64,000 nucleotides of DNA from Vibrio cyclitrophicus. GTDB taxonomy: Bacteria > Pseudomonadota > Gammaproteobacteria > Enterobacterales > Vibrionaceae. The position numbers were made by a program, and so were the translations under genes. The notes under the pieces are model-generated. The model searched no databases. It was not told the DNA's origin and saw nothing but the letters and a program-made list of their open reading frames with translations. Shown here piece by piece: positions 18,256-35,050 of this stretch. Position 1 is the stretch's first letter, and every line of letters begins with the position of its first letter. The DNA is taken from positions 3,162,001-3,226,000 of the forward strand of contig CP065366.1 of assembly GCA_023206055.1 (NCBI GenBank), read 5' to 3'.

Positions 18256-18284
18256 TTGACCCAGAACGCGAAAACACGTTTAAT
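18256..18284 (+). promoter_or_regulatory. Promoter of the second tRNA array
   Basis: TTGACC and TTTAAT with 17-bp spacing, 10 bp before tRNA-Phe. Spacing and boxes are the same as those of the first array, which suggests that promoter and leading Phe gene were copied together. Confidence 0.8.
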
Positions 18285-18294
18285 ACACCTCGTC

Positions 18295-18370
18295 GCCCGG
18301 ATAGCTCAGTCGGTAGAGCAGAGGATTGAAAATCCTCGTGTCGGTGGTTCGATTCCGCCTCCGGGCACCA
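18295..18370 (+). tRNA. tRNA-Phe (GAA)
   Basis: 76 nt, identical to the gene at 15262, including the GCCCGGA acceptor strand and encoded CCA. Confidence 0.97.
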
Positions 18371-18426
18371 CAATTTATTTGTTGGTGTCTTAGACAACAA
18401 CAGTAAAGCACAAAGAAATATTATGT

Positions 18427-18502
<76 letters not shown>

Positions 18503-18526
18503 TTTCTTTAAAGCTTTAAGAATAAT

Positions 18527-18602
18527 TCCCCTTTAGTTCAGTTGGTAGAACGGCGGACTGTTAATCCGTATGTCGCAAGTTCAAGTCTTGCAAGGGGAGC
18601 CA
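18527..18602 (+). tRNA. tRNA-Asn (GTT)
   Basis: 76 nt, identical to the Asn genes of the first array; CCA encoded. Confidence 0.97.
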
Positions 18603-18638
18603 AGTTAATCATCAAGCATAAGCTTTTTGATTCATGAT

Positions 18639-18714
<76 letters not shown>

Positions 18715-18743
18715 TTCTCTTGATTAGAGACTAAACAATCAAT

Positions 18744-18819
18744 TCCCCTTTAGTTCAGTTGGTAGAACGGCGGACTGTTAATCCGTATGTCGCAAGTTCA
18801 AGTCTTGCAAGGGGAGCCA
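18744..18819 (+). tRNA. tRNA-Asn (GTT)
   Basis: 76 nt, identical to the other Asn genes; last gene of the second array. Confidence 0.97.
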
Positions 18820-18827
18820 ATTAAAAG

Positions 18828-18854
18828 AAGCCGCATCATTGATGCGGCTTTTTT
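18828..18854 (+). terminator. Terminator of the second tRNA array
   Basis: A perfect 10-bp stem (AAGCCGCATC / GATGCGGCTT) with a 3-base loop and TTTT, 9 bp after the last tRNA. Confidence 0.9.
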
Positions 18855-19164
18855 ACATCTAAAGATCCTAACTTCTCAATACAACTACCCTCACCTTTCA
18901 AATACCATATTCAATTCAGAAACCAACCGTTTTCATATCCTTCAAAAGCTACAAATCTTCGCTACTTGATGCTCTTCAATATATCCCAACAACAAACGAC
19001 ACGTTCAGGTAAAAGTCACTTATAGTAACGTTACTACGCATTTTATTGATCAGGAGATCGGTTGAAAAAATCAATGCTAAGCCTGGAAATGAGAAAGCTA
19101 AATAACGAATCAAATAAGCGCTAGAAAAGCTCTGTAAGGCGCTTCAATCCAAATTGACACACAG
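18855..19164. other. Gene-free stretch with a possible micro-ORF
   Basis: No recognisable gene. A 20-codon frame starts at TTG 19062 behind a CAGGAGA site and ends at 19124 (LKKSMLSLEMRKLNNESNKR). It could be a small peptide or a remnant of a longer gene; nothing else supports it. Confidence 0.3.
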
Positions 19165-19572
19165 TCACTCTTTATCAAAACTATCCACTACAATAGCGCC
19201 CATAGAGGCAGGCATTGAAATAACAATCACTCTTTTGAACGATACAACTGGGTCACTCAATAACGGTAATTTGTCCAGGCAAGTCAGTACCAAAGCAACG
19301 ACCAATGCCGTCATAACATAAGCAATAACTATTCTGAAAATAAACACCGGCAACCGTGCGACAACATCTTTTTGAAAGACACTCTCATACGTATAGAAGC
19401 CTAAGAACACTGCGGACAGTAAAAATAGCAACAATAGATTAGCGGTAGGTAAAGTTTCCCCTAACTTCCAAGCCTCTTCAGAAAAAGAAATCGGCACGGC
19501 CAAAGCAAAAGATCCCACAAAGATTTGGCTCGCATCTTCAAAGTTAAAACTTAATTTCATAGTTCTACTCAC
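19165..19572 (-). CDS. Small integral membrane protein, DUF2391-like
   Basis: A 135-residue protein with four likely membrane segments (about residues 15-32, 42-62, 72-95 and 110-130). The pattern GSFALAVPISFSEEAWKLG and the C-terminal ISMPASMGAIVVDS resemble the DUF2391 / TIGR02587 family of inner-membrane proteins, whose role is unknown. The start is GTG at 19572 or ATG at 19560; no strong ribosome-binding site decides between them. It has no close neighbours on its strand, so it is probably transcribed alone. Confidence 0.6.
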   Translation of the reverse strand: MSRTMKLSFNFEDASQIFVGSFALAVPISFSEEAWKLGETLPTANLLLLFLLSAVFLGFYTYESVFQKDVVARLPVFIFRIVIAYVMTALVVALVLTCLDKLPLLSDPVVSFKRVIVISMPASMGAIVVDSFDKE

Positions 19573-20535
19573 TAGGTTTAAGGCTTTATCTATATCTTAA
19601 AATAATCACAAAACTATCCACAGATGGCTTGGGGGATTTTCTATTCTTACCAAGCAAACAGCAATAACACTTCTTAGTTTCATAGTAGTCGCAATAACCA
19701 AAACATAGCTTGAACTAACCAACAAGAAATCAATATGTTCAGAACAAAGCGGTCGAACAACTAATTTAATATCGAGTCAAAAAACACATCAAAATCGAAG
19801 AGAGACTGGTAGACATCCTAAGATACCAGCGCCTAGAACCAGATAATCTCAATCAGTTGGGTGATAAATATCACGGCACGGATCGAGGGATACTCTACTT
19901 CTTAGTTTATATATTCTTCCGGCATCACTTGGGGAGCTCAACCTAGCGACTCTCACCTTCAAACTAAATTTAGTCCGCTTTCACCCTTTGAAATACTTCG
20001 AACCAAGTGCTTAATGCTATAGAGAGTGGTTTAAGATTAATGCATAACAAGATCTATTAAGTCGACTCATTAAGGATTCTAACGTTCTTAGCAAAATCCT
20101 CCATGATGGAGTCCTAATTACACATCAGGCTATCCTCTAGATTCACTGATAGGCACTTCGTCACGTTCCCTAGACGAAGGGCTGCTAGCTAGTACTCGAG
20201 GAAGACTCCAAGCACTGAGCAAGCAGGATGAGTTGTAATGCTCGTATAGTTTCAGGTATTGAATGGGGGCACTGAGTCAGAACAGTCTCATTAACCTAAC
20301 TTACAACGTCGTATGGTTCGAGTATTGGATCAGTAAGCTTAAAGAGCTGCATGCGTTTGAAGTCTTTCTTGTGTCAAACCACAATTGGAATCAGAAATGA
20401 TGTGATTCTAGTCGTAGGATTGGGATTTCTGATAAATGACGGAATAGTGGGGACGCGTTGGCTAAGAGTTATGGGGGACGGGAGCCTTATGTGGAATTCA
20501 TTAGATGGAAGGGCGAAGCACTATAATTTAGATGT
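19573..20535. other. Gene-free stretch of nearly 1 kb before the rRNA operons
   Basis: I see no convincing gene, RNA or repeat here. The one longer plus-strand frame (20351-20557) runs into the rRNA terminator hairpin, lacks any family signature and is not accepted. The stretch may hold the decayed remains of a gene or an unrecognised small RNA. Confidence 0.4.
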
Positions 20536-20568
20536 AAAAAAGCCCCGCTATTTCTAGCGAGGCTTCTA
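20536..20568 (-). terminator. Terminator of rRNA operon 1
   Basis: On the minus strand an 11-bp stem (AAGCCTCGCTA / TAGCGGGGCTT, one G-U pair) with a GAAA loop is followed by six T. It lies 7 bp after tRNA-Asp, the last gene of the operon. Confidence 0.9.
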
Positions 20569-20574
20569 AATAAA

Positions 20575-20651
20575 TGGCGGAGTGGACGGGACTCGAACCC
20601 GCGACCCCCGGCGTGACAGGCCGGTATTCTAACCAACTGAACTACCACTCC
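20575..20651 (-). tRNA. tRNA-Asp (GTC)
   Basis: A 77-nt cloverleaf with acceptor GGAGTGG/CCACTCC, anticodon loop CTGTCAC and encoded CCA. It is the distal gene of rRNA operon 1. Confidence 0.96.
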
Positions 20652-20681
20652 GCAGTGTCTATTCAGCATAATGCAATTCAA

Positions 20682-20798
20682 GCCTGACGATGTCCTACTC
20701 TCACATGGGGAAACCCCACACTACCATCGGCGCTATTGTGTTTCACTTCTGAGTTCGGCATGGAATCAGGTGGGTCCACAATGCTATGGTCGTCAAAC
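20682..20798 (-). rRNA. rrf: 5S rRNA, distal variant copy of operon 1
   Basis: A 117-nt 5S gene. Compared with the other two 5S genes in the window it has GACGA instead of GGCGA near the 5' end and the matching TCGTC instead of TCGCC near the 3' end, so terminal helix I keeps its pairing. It also has GGGAAACCCC in place of GGGAAGCCCC on the plus strand. It lies between tRNA-Thr and tRNA-Asp. Confidence 0.93.
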
Positions 20799-20839
20799 AA
20801 ATTCTGTTGTTAACTTGATGAATCAAATCAACTAAATAG

Positions 20840-20916
20840 TGGTGCTGATACCCAGACTCGAACTGGGGACCTCACCCTTACCAAGGGTGCGCTCTACCGG
20901 GCTGAGCTATATCAGC
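20840..20916 (-). tRNA. tRNA-Thr (GGT)
   Basis: A 77-nt cloverleaf with acceptor GCTGATA/TATCAGC, anticodon loop CTTGGTA and encoded CCA. It lies between the two 5S genes of operon 1, as in several gammaproteobacterial operons of type 5S-Thr-5S. Confidence 0.95.
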
Positions 20917-20990
20917 AGTTCAAAAATCATTTAAAAACGATTCTGAAAACTTTTTATTTTCACTTTTTTAAAAGTGAAAATAAATTTGGA

Positions 20991-21107
20991 GCCTGGCGAT
21001 GTCCTACTCTCACATGGGGAAGCCCCACACTACCATCGGCGCTATTGTGTTTCACTTCTGAGTTCGGCATGGAATCAGGTGGGTCCACAATGCTATGGTC
21101 GCCAAGC
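20991..21107 (-). rRNA. rrf: 5S rRNA, proximal copy of operon 1
   Basis: A 117-nt 5S gene identical in its core to that of operon 2. On its 3' side a perfect palindrome (CACTTTT, TTA, AAAAGTG on the plus strand, about 20961-20978) gives a strong hairpin, probably a processing or pausing structure. Confidence 0.95.
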
Positions 21108-21242
21108 AAATTTTGCTTTTACTTTCAGTTTTTTAAAAACTGAAGGCAAAATAATCTGGAAAACTGATTTAAAAGTTATTTCTCTTCAAACTCATTCAAG
21201 CGTTTGGTATTTCTTTGAGTCCACAAAACCCCTTGGGTGTTG

Positions 21243-24132
<2,890 letters not shown>

Positions 24133-24434
24133 ATACAACCCGAAAGGGTCTTAGCGTATGGCAACTAACCAAGGTTTTTGGTTGTCATCAAGAAGGGTTA
24201 ATTCTTAATGACTGTTTGCCGGACTCAATTGTGAATCAATGTAAACATTGATTCGAATACAAGACACTTGAATGTGTTTGTTGTGTTTATCTAATGAAAG
24301 ATAAACATTGAGAACTTTTAAATTTGATTGAATTACTCGTAAGTAATCAATCAGTCAGCTTTCCAAATTGTTAAAGAGCTTGATTCAAACTAATGAACCA
24401 TTTTTAAATATTTTCAGATAAAAACACTTAAAGA
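24133..24434 (-). other. 16S-23S spacer of operon 1, 23S-proximal part
   Basis: This spacer holds a boxA antitermination element (plus strand AATTGTTAAAGAGC, 24366-24379) and small hairpins. Against the spacer of operon 2 it lacks a hairpin insert close to the 23S 5' end and has a different stem at about 24230-24255. Confidence 0.7.
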
Positions 24435-24510
24435 TGGTGGAGCTATGCGGGATCGAACCGCAGACCTCCTGCGTGCAAGGCAGGCGCTCTCCCAGCTGAG
24501 CTATAGCCCC
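24435..24510 (-). tRNA. tRNA-Ala (TGC)
   Basis: A 76-nt cloverleaf, acceptor GGGGCTA/TAGCTCC, anticodon loop CTTGCAC, encoded CCA; in the 16S-23S spacer of operon 1. Confidence 0.97.
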
Positions 24511-24531
24511 ATCTTTGTATCTAGTCGATAT

Positions 24532-24608
24532 TGGTGGGTCTGAGTGGACTCGAACCACCGACCTCCCGCTTATCAGGCGAGCGCTCTAACCAGCTGAGCT
24601 ACAGACCC
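24532..24608 (-). tRNA. tRNA-Ile (GAT)
   Basis: A 77-nt cloverleaf, acceptor GGGTCTG/CAGACCC, anticodon loop CTGATAA, encoded CCA; next to 16S in the spacer of operon 1. Confidence 0.97.
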
Positions 24609-24674
24609 AATATCGTCTCTTTTACTTTCTAAACCTAATCAATCTGTGTGGACACTCATCGTGGTATCTTCGTA

Positions 24675-26224
<1,550 letters not shown>

Positions 26225-26470
26225 AAGATTTTGTGACTCAACGAATACTGACTTCAAAACTAATATTTACCGAAGTAAACATGTAATTCTAAAGCTATTA
26301 CCATTCCAACAGAATGGTAATGAATTGACTGTGCCGAATAACTACAAGTAGTTAAACGTATTGGTCACTCAGTTCATTGAAATCATTTTGTTACCGAAGT
26401 AACTGTTTTATCCAAAGGATAAAACGTTTTGATATTCATCAACGAGTGCCCACACAGATTGATAGGTTTA

Positions 26471-26484
26471 AATTGTTAAAGAGC
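26471..26484 (-). promoter_or_regulatory. boxA antitermination site, leader of operon 1
   Basis: The minus strand reads GCTCTTTAACAATT, the boxA core of rRNA leaders, where the NusB-S10 complex loads for antitermination. It lies about 40 bp after the -10 box. Confidence 0.8.
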
Positions 26485-26521
26485 TTTGCTTTCAGTGCCT
26501 TAGCACCTAATCAGGACGCGT

Positions 26522-26549
26522 ATAATACGCTTTCCACTTTGAAAGTCAA
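26522..26549 (-). promoter_or_regulatory. Promoter of rRNA operon 1
   Basis: TTGACT and TATTAT with 16-bp spacing on the minus strand, followed by a GC-rich start region (ACGCGTCC). Spacing and discriminator are typical of growth-rate-controlled rRNA promoters. It lies about 300 bp upstream of 16S and about 100 bp after the 5S of operon 2. Confidence 0.85.
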
Positions 26550-26652
26550 CATAAAATACTAAGAAAACTTAGAACTCTATGGTGACTTGTCTATTTAATA
26601 GACAAAGTCGAACTTTTGTCTTCACTTTTAAAAAAATGAAAATAAATTTGGA

Positions 26653-26769
26653 GCCTGGCGATGTCCTACTCTCACATGGGGAAGCCCCACACTACCATCG
26701 GCGCTATTGTGTTTCACTTCTGAGTTCGGCATGGAATCAGGTGGGTCCACAATGCTATGGTCGCCAAGC
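26653..26769 (-). rRNA. rrf: 5S rRNA of operon 2
   Basis: A 117-nt gene, the last of operon 2. No strong terminator is visible between it and the promoter of operon 1 about 100 bp on, so read-through into operon 1 is possible. Confidence 0.95.
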
Positions 26770-26902
26770 AAATTTTGCTTTTACTTTCAGTTTTTAAAAC
26801 TGAAGGCAAAATAATCTGGAAAACTGATTTAAAAGTTATTTCTCTTCAAACTCATTCAAGCGTTTGGTATTTCTTTGAGTCCACAAAACCCCTTGGGTGT
26901 TG

Positions 26903-29791
<2,889 letters not shown>

Positions 29792-30168
29792 ATACAACCC
29801 GAAAGGGTTTCTATTTGCTTTCACTTTAAAAAGTGAAGACAAATAAGCGTATGGCAACTAACCAAGGTTTTTGGTTGTCATCAAGAAGGGTTAATTCTTG
29901 ATAACTGTTTGCCGGACTCAATTTACTTTTTGTTTCCACTTTTTAATAAAAAGTAGAATCAAAAAATGAACAATCATTTCTGATCATTCGAATACAAGAC
30001 ACTTGAATGTGTTTGTTGTGTTTATCTAATGAAAGATAAACATTGAGAACTTTTAAATTTGATTGAATTACTCGTAAGTAATCAATCAGTCAGCTTTCCA
30101 AATTGTTAAAGAGCTTGATTCAATAAATGAACCATTTTTAAAAACACTTAAATAAATGTGCTTAAAGA
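29792..30168 (-). other. 16S-23S spacer of operon 2
   Basis: The spacer contains a boxA (plus strand 30101-30114) and two extra hairpins against operon 1. One is an AAAGTG/CACTTT palindrome near 29818-29844, the other an ACTTTTT/AAAAAGT palindrome near 29925-29955. The rest is close to the operon 1 spacer. Confidence 0.7.
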
Positions 30169-30244
30169 TGGTATCCCGTAGGGGAGTCGAACCCCTGTTA
30201 CCGCCGTGAAAGGGCGGTGTCCTAGGCCTCTAGACGAACGGGAC
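30169..30244 (-). tRNA. tRNA-Glu (TTC)
   Basis: A 76-nt cloverleaf with anticodon loop CTTTCAC and encoded CCA. It is the only spacer tRNA of operon 2. The first acceptor pair is G-U (GTCCCGT / ACGGGAT). Confidence 0.95.
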
Positions 30245-30309
30245 ATAGGTTACTCTTAACTGTTTAAACATATCAATCTGTGTGGACACTCATCGTGACT
30301 ATCTTCGTA

Positions 30310-31860
<1,551 letters not shown>

Positions 31861-32121
31861 AAGATTTTGTCGGCTCAATGAATACTGACTTCAAAACTAC
31901 AAAAAGTAATTCTAAAGCTATTATCTTTCCAACAGAAAGATAATGAATTGACTGTGCCAAATATCTTCTTTCTACAAGAGAAAGTAGTTATTCGTATTGG
32001 TCACTCAGTTCATTGAAACCAAAGTTGATTCCGAGGAATCTGTTTTACTTCTCTTAATAAAAAGGGAAGATAAAACGTTTTGATATTCATCAACGAGTGC
32101 CCACACAGATTGATAGGTTTA

Positions 32122-32135
32122 AATTGTTAAAGAGC
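32122..32135 (-). promoter_or_regulatory. boxA antitermination site, leader of operon 2
   Basis: The same GCTCTTTAACAATT element as in operon 1, about 40 bp after the proximal -10 box. Confidence 0.8.
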
Positions 32136-32176
32136 TTCTCTTCGTTGTGATTTGCATCACTTCGGAAGAGGCGGCC

Positions 32177-32204
32177 ATTCTAGCGATTTAATTCTCAGTG
32201 TCAA
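32177..32204 (-). promoter_or_regulatory. Proximal promoter of rRNA operon 2
   Basis: TTGACA and TAGAAT with 16-bp spacing on the minus strand, followed by a GC-rich stretch (GGCCGCCTC). Confidence 0.85.
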
Positions 32205-32325
32205 ACACTTATTTGGAATTAATTTCTACTTTCTAAAAGTAGAAGCGAATCATCGCTTAAAGCTAGTTGCCTTACTAACATTCTTCGCTGAGGCCTTGTG
32301 GCGTCTGCCGTGTCAGTGAGGCGGC

Positions 32326-32353
32326 ATTATAGAGATGCCGCTCATATTGGCAA
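32326..32353 (-). promoter_or_regulatory. Distal promoter of rRNA operon 2
   Basis: TTGCCA and TATAAT with 16-bp spacing and a GCCGCC discriminator, about 150 bp upstream of the proximal promoter. An A/T-rich stretch directly upstream of the -35 box (plus strand 32355-32395) could be an UP element. Operon 2 therefore has tandem promoters. Confidence 0.85.
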
Positions 32354-32472
32354 GCAATAAATGCGTTTTTTATTGAAAAAAGAAGTTAAGAGAAGACATT
32401 TCGACCAAAGGCTTATTTATACCACTTTCACCCCAAGTTTCGAACAAATTACCCACAACAACCTGTGGATAA

Positions 32473-33726
32473 CTACTCTCCACTATCAAAAAAGTAAGAT
32501 AACCGAGCTCTAGGGTTTAGATACTCTCGAACTTGTTCAGGTAATTTACTTGGATGAACGGCATTAACGATTTTGATCTCTTTAATAAAGAGATCAATGA
32601 TTGGGGCTTGGGTTCTTGGCACGCTAGGATCATAGATAAGTACATTTGGATAAAGCATATGTTTAGCGTTAACGGATATCACAATCCCAATCGAATCATT
32701 TGAAAGCTGTACTACGGTTCCTGGTGGGTAGACTCCCATGAACTTAACTAACAGCCCCAAGTTATCTTGGCTATATAGATGCTTGCAGCTCTTATATAAG
32801 TGGGACAGTGCCAAATACGGGATCATTTGTTGAGATTGCGTTTTCCCATGGCAAAGGTTATCAAATGCATTAGCCACAGCGACTATCTTGGCAAACTCAT
32901 CAATCTCATCTTCTTTTAAGCCCTCAGGGTAACCAGAACCATCATTCATCTCATGGTGCTGAACAATCACCTTTTTAGCACTTTCAGGAAAATCATCAAT
33001 TGCCGAGACAATATCCGCGCCATATTTAGTATGAAGCTTTAAGTAATTCTCTTCAGGTATTGTCAGAGCGCTCTGCTTTCTTAATATCGCAGCTGGTATT
33101 TTGATCTTGCCTATATCATGGAACATTGCCGCGAAAGAGAGGTCTCTCAATTGTTGTGTATTATAGCCTTTAGCTTTACCTATCATCAGCGCAACAACCG
33201 AAACATTCAATGTATGAAAGTAGAGATCTTCAAAATCCGCTTTAGCATTCATAAGGTGCAAGGTGATGTTATCATCACTCACTAGCGTTTCGACAATATC
33301 ATCAACAAGAGCCTTAACCTCTCCCACTGCATCTAATGGCCTGTTACGGATCTTGGTCATCACAGAGCGCATTCGAGCAAGCGAACGTTCGAACTCTTTC
33401 TCACAATGGCTTACTCTTCGGCGGTAAGAACTTAGAGTTTCAATACGTTGATGCTTATCTTTCCACATTCTTTCCGTTTCAAGACTTGCCTGTAAATCAG
33501 CATCCAAGACTTGTTCATTCACGTGGTTAACTGGTAGAGGAGATGTATCGCTCTGATTTGGATTTATATAGACGTGCTTGATTCCAAGATGTCGAATTAC
33601 TTGTACTTGAGCATCATCTTTGATTTTGAAACTGTTGAGTAGAAATGGGTGTTCATTCCATTTTACCGGGAGTCGTATGTGCAGACCAGGCTGAATGCGA
33701 TCTACGGTTATCTTTATACTGCCCAT
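32473..33726 (-). CDS. HD-GYP domain c-di-GMP phosphodiesterase
   Basis: A 417-residue cytoplasmic protein with an N-terminal DUF3391 region (residues 1-110, VDRIQPGLHIRLPVKW) and a C-terminal HD-GYP domain. The metal-binding motifs are present: FHDIGKIKIP near residues 203-212 and HHEMNDGSGYPEGL near 252-265, so the GYP triplet is intact. Proteins of this kind hydrolyse cyclic di-GMP and so favour motile over sessile life. No receiver domain or membrane segment is seen; the DUF3391 part may be the sensor. The gene stands alone, just upstream of the rRNA promoters and reading towards them. Confidence 0.9.
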   Translation of the reverse strand: MGSIKITVDRIQPGLHIRLPVKWNEHPFLLNSFKIKDDAQVQVIRHLGIKHVYINPNQSDTSPLPVNHVNEQVLDADLQASLETERMWKDKHQRIETLSSYRRRVSHCEKEFERSLARMRSVMTKIRNRPLDAVGEVKALVDDIVETLVSDDNITLHLMNAKADFEDLYFHTLNVSVVALMIGKAKGYNTQQLRDLSFAAMFHDIGKIKIPAAILRKQSALTIPEENYLKLHTKYGADIVSAIDDFPESAKKVIVQHHEMNDGSGYPEGLKEDEIDEFAKIVAVANAFDNLCHGKTQSQQMIPYLALSHLYKSCKHLYSQDNLGLLVKFMGVYPPGTVVQLSNDSIGIVISVNAKHMLYPNVLIYDPSVPRTQAPIIDLFIKEIKIVNAVHPSKLPEQVREYLNPRARLSYFFDSGE

Positions 33727-33809
33727 TTTTATATATAATATTGATCAATAATTTCTATCTATAATTCTAATAAAACCAAGCAGCAATTTCACTATCCAAT
33801 TTCACTGCT

Positions 33810-34217
33810 TCAACTTAAAGAGTCACAATGTACCATCCAGCGTATACCAAATTTATCTTCCACTTTACCAAACCGCGCTCCCCAAAAAGTATCCGCTAAA
33901 GGTGTCATAATACGACCACCTTGCTTTAACTTTTCAAAGATTTGCTCTTGAGTCGTCGTATCCTCAGTAACAAGGGAAAGTGCAAGATTGTTTCCTTCTA
34001 ATTCTTTCGCTTTGACGCCATCTGACATCATAAGCTTCATACCGAATGCTTCAAACTCTGCGTGCATAACCCAATCAGGCTGAGCACCCTCTATTACCTG
34101 CGGTGCGTCACTAAATAGTTGTTTTGATAAAACTACACCACCAAAGCACTTGTGATAAAAGTCCAATGCTTCATTACAACGACCATCAAAAAATAAGTAA
34201 GGGGTTACTTTCAGCAT
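33810..34217 (-). CDS. VOC family protein, PhnB-like
   Basis: A 135-residue protein of the vicinal-oxygen-chelate fold. The pattern MLKVTPYLFFDGRCNEALDF, then MHAEFEAFGMKLMMSDG and WGARFGKVEDKFGIRWMVHC, is that of the PhnB / 3-demethylubiquinone-methyltransferase-like subgroup (DUF1338-unrelated) whose substrate is usually unknown. An AGGAGAGA site lies before the start. It is the last chromosomal gene to the left of the integrated element. Confidence 0.85.
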   Translation of the reverse strand: MLKVTPYLFFDGRCNEALDFYHKCFGGVVLSKQLFSDAPQVIEGAQPDWVMHAEFEAFGMKLMMSDGVKAKELEGNNLALSLVTEDTTTQEQIFEKLKQGGRIMTPLADTFWGARFGKVEDKFGIRWMVHCDSLS

Positions 34218-34575
34218 ATCTCTCTCCTTTATGACCTATCTTAAACATAGACAATAGATATGAGAATTAAAGGTAACATTCTGATTTAAGAAGATTAATT
34301 TATTGGCACATTAAATTACGAAGAGAAATGATGAAATTTAGGAATGAAACATCAAGATCTGACTGATTGGACAAGCATTCCTGCCATTACCACGAAGGTA
34401 ACGTTTCCTATACCCCAGATACAACAAAGCCCCGACTTGAGTCGAGGCTTTGTCATTTAAATATGGTACCGGTAGGAGACTTGACTGGGCTTGCATCCAA
34501 GCCGACACGCTGGGTTAGGAATTCACAAACGCCCAAAACGACGAAAGGTCGCTATATAAGCGACCTTTCTATGTT
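34218..34575. other. Left junction of the integrated element, chromosome side
   Basis: No gene. The stretch 34414-34476 is a 63-bp exact copy of 48662-48724, that is, the hairpin that follows tRNA-Leu plus the last bases of the tRNA. It then decays. A second hairpin (AAAGGTCGCT / AGCGACCTTT, 34544-34568) lies directly before the tRNA half-copy at 34576. Confidence 0.75.
34414..34476 (-). repeat. Outer left attachment-like copy (63 bp)
   Basis: Identical to 48662-48724. It contains the hairpin ACAAAGCC...GGCTTTGT (34424-34453) and the terminal bases TACCGGTACCA of tRNA-Leu, after which the two sequences part. It is probably a remnant of an attachment site from this or an older insertion. Confidence 0.8.
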
Positions 34576-34631
34576 TGGTACCGGTAGGCGGACTTGAACC
34601 GCCACGCCCGAAGGCAACGGATTTTGAATCC
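34576..34631 (-). repeat. attL: 3' part of tRNA-Leu (56 bp)
   Basis: Identical over 56 bp to 48712-48767, the 3' part of the intact tRNA-Leu from the anticodon loop to CCA. Beyond it the sequence leaves the tRNA. This is the expected product of tyrosine-integrase recombination into a tRNA gene and marks the left end of the element. Confidence 0.88.
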
Positions 34632-34862
34632 CTGATCGCTCCGCTAATTTCGTGTATAAACAATCATTTGAGATCATATTCATACTAGAAACCATGGTAA
34701 CTTTCCGGCATCAAATGTACTGCTTAATAGCGCAAGCAAACACTCATAACACAATCTCGTTTGCCCGTAGTTCACCACGTAATTTCATCGACAAGTCATA
34801 TCGAGAATCTCTGACCAACTAGCACCACGTCTAGGTTTAGAGCTAAATTTCCGACTATGTAT

Positions 34863-35010
34863 GTAGCAATGGATACATTGCGGCAATTCCACCAGCGATT
34901 AGCGAAACTCTCCCACCGAGAATCTTCCAACACATTCAGCAGACAATGACGCTCTGGTAATCACTCATAGTCGTCGCGCTGCACTCCTATCATTAACAGG
35001 GTTTGAAATT
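34863..35010 (+). repeat. Repeat R1 of the pipolin (148 bp)
   Basis: It begins with the palindrome GCAATGGATACATTGC in a 19-bp stretch shared exactly with R3 (46243). It ends with CACTCCTATCATTAACAGGG and TTTGAAATT, of which 26 of 29 bases match R3. The middle is divergent. R1 lies 40 bp beyond the 3' end of the HNH-membrane gene. Confidence 0.75.
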
Positions 35011-35050
35011 GAATTCAGTTACACTCAAAATCTATCTAACAAAATAAAAA

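Noticed and set aside
20351..20557. A 68-codon plus-strand frame before the rRNA terminator
   Set aside because: It ends inside the terminator hairpin and has no family signature; composition gives no support.
34367..34597. A 76-codon plus-strand frame at the left junction
   Set aside because: It is built from attachment-site repeat, terminator hairpins and tRNA sequence.
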